A stretch of DNA of 64,000 bases from Taishania sp965247975 (GTDB lineage: Bacteria > Bacteroidota > Bacteroidia > Flavobacteriales_D > Crocinitomicaceae): positions 2,108,001-2,172,000 of the forward strand of contig OZ252050.1 in NCBI GenBank assembly GCA_965247975.1, given 5' to 3'. This document shows positions 61,760 to 64,000 of this stretch, piece after piece. Under the pieces are notes generated by a model. It ran no database searches and had not been told where the DNA came from. It saw nothing but the letters and a program-made list of their open reading frames with translations. Every line of letters begins with the position of its first letter. Position 1 is the first letter of the stretch. The translations under genes and the position numbers were made by a program.

Positions 61760-62048
61760 TTACTTTTTACCAAACAAATTCGATATTTCCAAGATTCTAC
61801 TTTTCTTCGAAAGCACAACTACAATGTCCTTTAAGAAAATGCGCGTTTCTCCATCAGGCACAATGATTTGATTGTTTCGTTTCACGAGAATAATACGCGT
61901 ATCGTTTGGTAAAATTCGATCTTTTTTTCAATTCCTTAATCAATTTGTTCGCGATGTTCGATTCGGATTCAATAACGAGCTCCAAGACTTCGAATCCATC
62001 GCCCAAATCTAAGAATTCTTTTACATTTGAACCTTGAACTTTTGCATA
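61760..62048 (-). pseudogene. Remnant of a cation/proton antiporter C-terminus (RCK_C/TrkA-C), frameshifted
   Basis: On the minus strand the segment reads KVQGSNVKEFLDLGDGFEV ... IKELKK, then shifts frame at a run of seven A and continues DRILPNDTRIILVKRNNQ ... RIFLKDIVVVLSKK to a stop at 61760-61762. The second part is nearly identical over its whole length to the gene end at 63858-64000. The sequence is typical of the C-terminal regulatory (TrkA-C/RCK_C) domain of CPA-type cation/proton antiporters. The rest of the gene is missing: an in-frame stop precedes the segment, and no membrane part follows upstream. The gap to 62231 holds nothing else recognisable. Confidence 0.8.
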
Positions 62049-62231
62049 TTAATTCCAAACAACAAAACAATAAGGCATATTCAACCTACTTTCAATTGTC
62101 AATAATTCAAAATATGGAATGCAGTAATGTCAAATCAAATGAACTTAGTAAATAAATAACGAGCAATTATCAAGGTTTTAATCTAACAAAAGAGTTTTAT
62201 TTTTCGGCTGCTTGAACTGATTATTTCTAGA

Positions 62232-63707
62232 TTAAAGCCTAAAAATCATAGCCAAAATGATTCTATTTTCAGACTTAACTAAATCTGGTCGCCAATTCGG
62301 ATCTAATTGGCTCGTTGAATAACCTGTTTGAGATGTCACTCCACCTCTTCCTGCAAAGTACGGGACATTCGAACTTCGATGAACATATTCAATTCTAAAA
62401 GTAATGCTTTGATTGGGCATATAATCTAAATTTGTAGAACAGTCCCAACCAAAAAACTCATCTCCTGGGTTTGCGCTATATGGAAATGCACCTTCTGTTT
62501 GAGTTGGGTTGTTTGGATTTGGTAAAGGACTTGCCTGTCCAGTGGGGTAAAGCAATAAGTAACGACCAGGGTTTGTCATAACCCCACCACCAACGGTCCA
62601 AGCAAACTTACTTTTCGCAAACCAAATTCTGTTATAAATCATGGCACTCAAGAAATATTGAGCAGGTCCCTGAATGCTGTCACCATCTCTTAATCCATTA
62701 ACACCACCACCTTTTTCGAAGCCAAAATCCCCAGTTAAGGAAAAAGCCATTTTTGTTATCCCTTTAGATTCTTCCTTGTTAAAATATCTTAGTAGGATAC
62801 TGTTATCTGAATGGAACCTCTTTCTATTAGGAATTCCTGCGGCATCTTTCCCGAAATAGTTATTTGTTATAAGTTTTAAATTACTGTTTGGAGCCCACGT
62901 TATATTACCCCCAACACCTGGCATACTGTTGAACCTGCCATAACTTTGCCATCCATTAATTAACCAAGCTTCAATTTTCAAGCGTTTAGTGGGATGCAAT
63001 TGAAACCGAAGACCGTTAAAAAACCATGGTGTGTTATCAGATGTGAAGGATGCTTGATACTCCCAGTTCTCGGCTTGATAAAATGAATTTAATCCAATGT
63101 ATGACATGAATAGACCTGCATCAATATTTATCCCATACAATTTGTTTATATGATAGCCAGCATATGCTTCACTTAAATAACGATAAACATTTGCCAATTG
63201 ATATTGACCTCGATATGGACTAAAATCATTGCGAGGTATAACTTGTGAACGAGTGCCAAATTGTGTCATTATCCTTGCGCGGGCTCCTTTGTAGCTAAAG
63301 TCTCCACCAAAATGGAGGGCCAAAAGTTGAATCTCGTTGTTTCTAGCCAATGCAGTGGAACCTACAACTGTATTATCGATTGGATTATTAAACGAAAAGG
63401 TATAATTCACATCGACGAGTATGCTCGGCGTAAAATATTTAAGATCATTCCAAATGTTTTCAGTTCTTCGGTCGCTTCCATTTGCCCATGTCATATCAAT
63501 ACCTTCAAAAGGTTCGCCTTTTTGTTGGTTTGTTTTAACTGAATCATCGTTTATGTTAATTGTCGAACTATGCTTTTCTTTTTGCAAGCTGTCAATGATT
63601 TCCTTTCGGAGAATATCAATAATTTCTCTTTTTTCTTGGGGACTCAATGTTTGAGAGGAGACATTAAATTGAGTGAAAAATATAGTTACAAATAGAATTT
63701 TTTTCAT
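62232..63707 (-). CDS. OmpL-like beta-barrel porin (BBP2), copy 1
   Basis: A 491-aa outer-membrane porin: signal peptide (1-19, ending VSSQ), an N-terminal helical/charged extension (about 20-75, SPQEKREIIDILRKE) and a ~400-residue barrel. Shared motifs with copy 2 are SFNNPID, EAYAGYHINKLYGINIDAG, SYIGLNSFYQAENWEYQ and IEAWLINGWQSYGR. It ends with NRIILAMIFRL. It lies after the antiporter whose 3' end is at 63858-64000, in the same orientation. It may carry small ions or nutrients; the substrate is unknown. Confidence 0.8.
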   Translation of the reverse strand: MKKILFVTIFFTQFNVSSQTLSPQEKREIIDILRKEIIDSLQKEKHSSTININDDSVKTNQQKGEPFEGIDMTWANGSDRRTENIWNDLKYFTPSILVDVNYTFSFNNPIDNTVVGSTALARNNEIQLLALHFGGDFSYKGARARIMTQFGTRSQVIPRNDFSPYRGQYQLANVYRYLSEAYAGYHINKLYGINIDAGLFMSYIGLNSFYQAENWEYQASFTSDNTPWFFNGLRFQLHPTKRLKIEAWLINGWQSYGRFNSMPGVGGNITWAPNSNLKLITNNYFGKDAAGIPNRKRFHSDNSILLRYFNKEESKGITKMAFSLTGDFGFEKGGGVNGLRDGDSIQGPAQYFLSAMIYNRIWFAKSKFAWTVGGGVMTNPGRYLLLYPTGQASPLPNPNNPTQTEGAFPYSANPGDEFFGWDCSTNLDYMPNQSITFRIEYVHRSSNVPYFAGRGGVTSQTGYSTSQLDPNWRPDLVKSENRIILAMIFRL

Positions 63708-63857
63708 GATGTGATATTTGATAAACGATTGTTTTTTAGGATGCCAATTTATAAATCGTCAAAATCATAAACTTTAACTATAAATTGAAATGTCTTAATT
63801 GGAAAAACGATTCAAAAGAATAAACTTAAAAGTATCGTATGTTTTTAAATTGACTTT

Positions 63858-64000
63858 CTATTTCCGACCGAAAAGATTCGATATTTCCAAGATTCTACTT
63901 TTCTTCGAAAGCACAACGACAATGTCCTTTAAGAAAATGCGCGTTTCACCATCAGGCACGATGATCTGATTGTTTCGTTTCACGAGAATAATACGCGTAT
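63858..64000 (-). CDS. Partial: C-terminus of a cation/proton antiporter (RCK_C domain)
   Basis: The gene enters from beyond the right edge. Its last 47 codons read TRIILVKRNNQIIVPDGET ... SKKSRILEISNLFGRK and stop at 63858-63860. This is a TrkA-C/RCK_C-type regulatory end of a CPA-family sodium or potassium/proton antiporter. The start and membrane part lie outside the window. The same end is duplicated as a broken copy at 61760-62048. Confidence 0.75.
   Translation of the reverse strand, partial: TRIILVKRNNQIIVPDGETRIFLKDIVVVLSKKSRILEISNLFGRK

Overview
The window is AT-rich DNA from a member of the Bacteroidota, most likely a Flavobacteriales/Crocinitomicaceae (Fluviicola-like) bacterium. 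The evidence is three secreted proteins with type IX secretion (T9SS) C-terminal sorting domains, Bacteroidota-restricted families (DUF4290, DUF5106-like thioredoxin proteins, a PorE-like OmpA protein), TAnnTTTG promoter -7 boxes with few Shine-Dalgarno sites, and many outer-membrane beta-barrels. No tRNA, rRNA, CRISPR array or intact insertion sequence was seen.

Layout. 1-13.7 kb: T9SS cargo proteins, a thioredoxin-like lipid/thiol protein, an ABC1 kinase, an esterase plus acetyltransferase pair, AMP nucleosidase and a dipeptidyl peptidase III lipoprotein. 13.7-17.3 kb: a small acyl-transfer group (PaaK-like ligase, C45 Ntn-hydrolase, divergent Sfp-type phosphopantetheinyl transferase). 17.4-24.2 kb: a TPR protein with a PorE-like OmpA protein, MutS2, a palindrome-rich gap, and DUF2200/DUF1801. 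24.3-26.6 kb: a glycine-rich T9SS adhesin-like protein, followed by a ~355-bp MITE-like element with TGTCCGAT terminal inverted repeats.

26.6-37.1 kb is the most unusual block: a tightly packed seven-gene minus-strand operon encoding a di-heme cytochrome b, a membrane-anchored Fe-S/FAD pyridine-nucleotide oxidoreductase of apparently permuted domain order, a 23-heme and a 13-heme c-type cytochrome, an outer-membrane beta-barrel, an OB-fold lipoprotein and a CcsBA heme ligase. I read it as a complete cytoplasm-to-envelope electron conduit that carries its own heme-attachment enzyme. It is preceded by three CTTAAG boxes at exact 11-bp spacing, the pattern of an OmpR/PhoB-type regulator site.

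37.3-49.4 kb is mainly housekeeping: LemA and an M48 protease, three tandem paralogous barrels, a small repeat protein, PurL, a lipoprotein, and a DUF4290-MurA-TlpA-membrane protein operon (MurA has Asp in place of the catalytic Cys). 50.2-51.05 kb is a non-coding tandem array of six ~128-bp units, alternating in two types (A-B-A-B-A-B) plus a terminal core. 51.3-53 kb: grpE and dnaJ. 53.1-60.6 kb: a heavy-metal-type RND efflux operon. 60.6-64 kb: two related porins, each preceded by the 3' end of the same cation/proton antiporter gene. One antiporter copy is a frameshifted remnant and the other runs off the right edge, indicating a segmental duplication.
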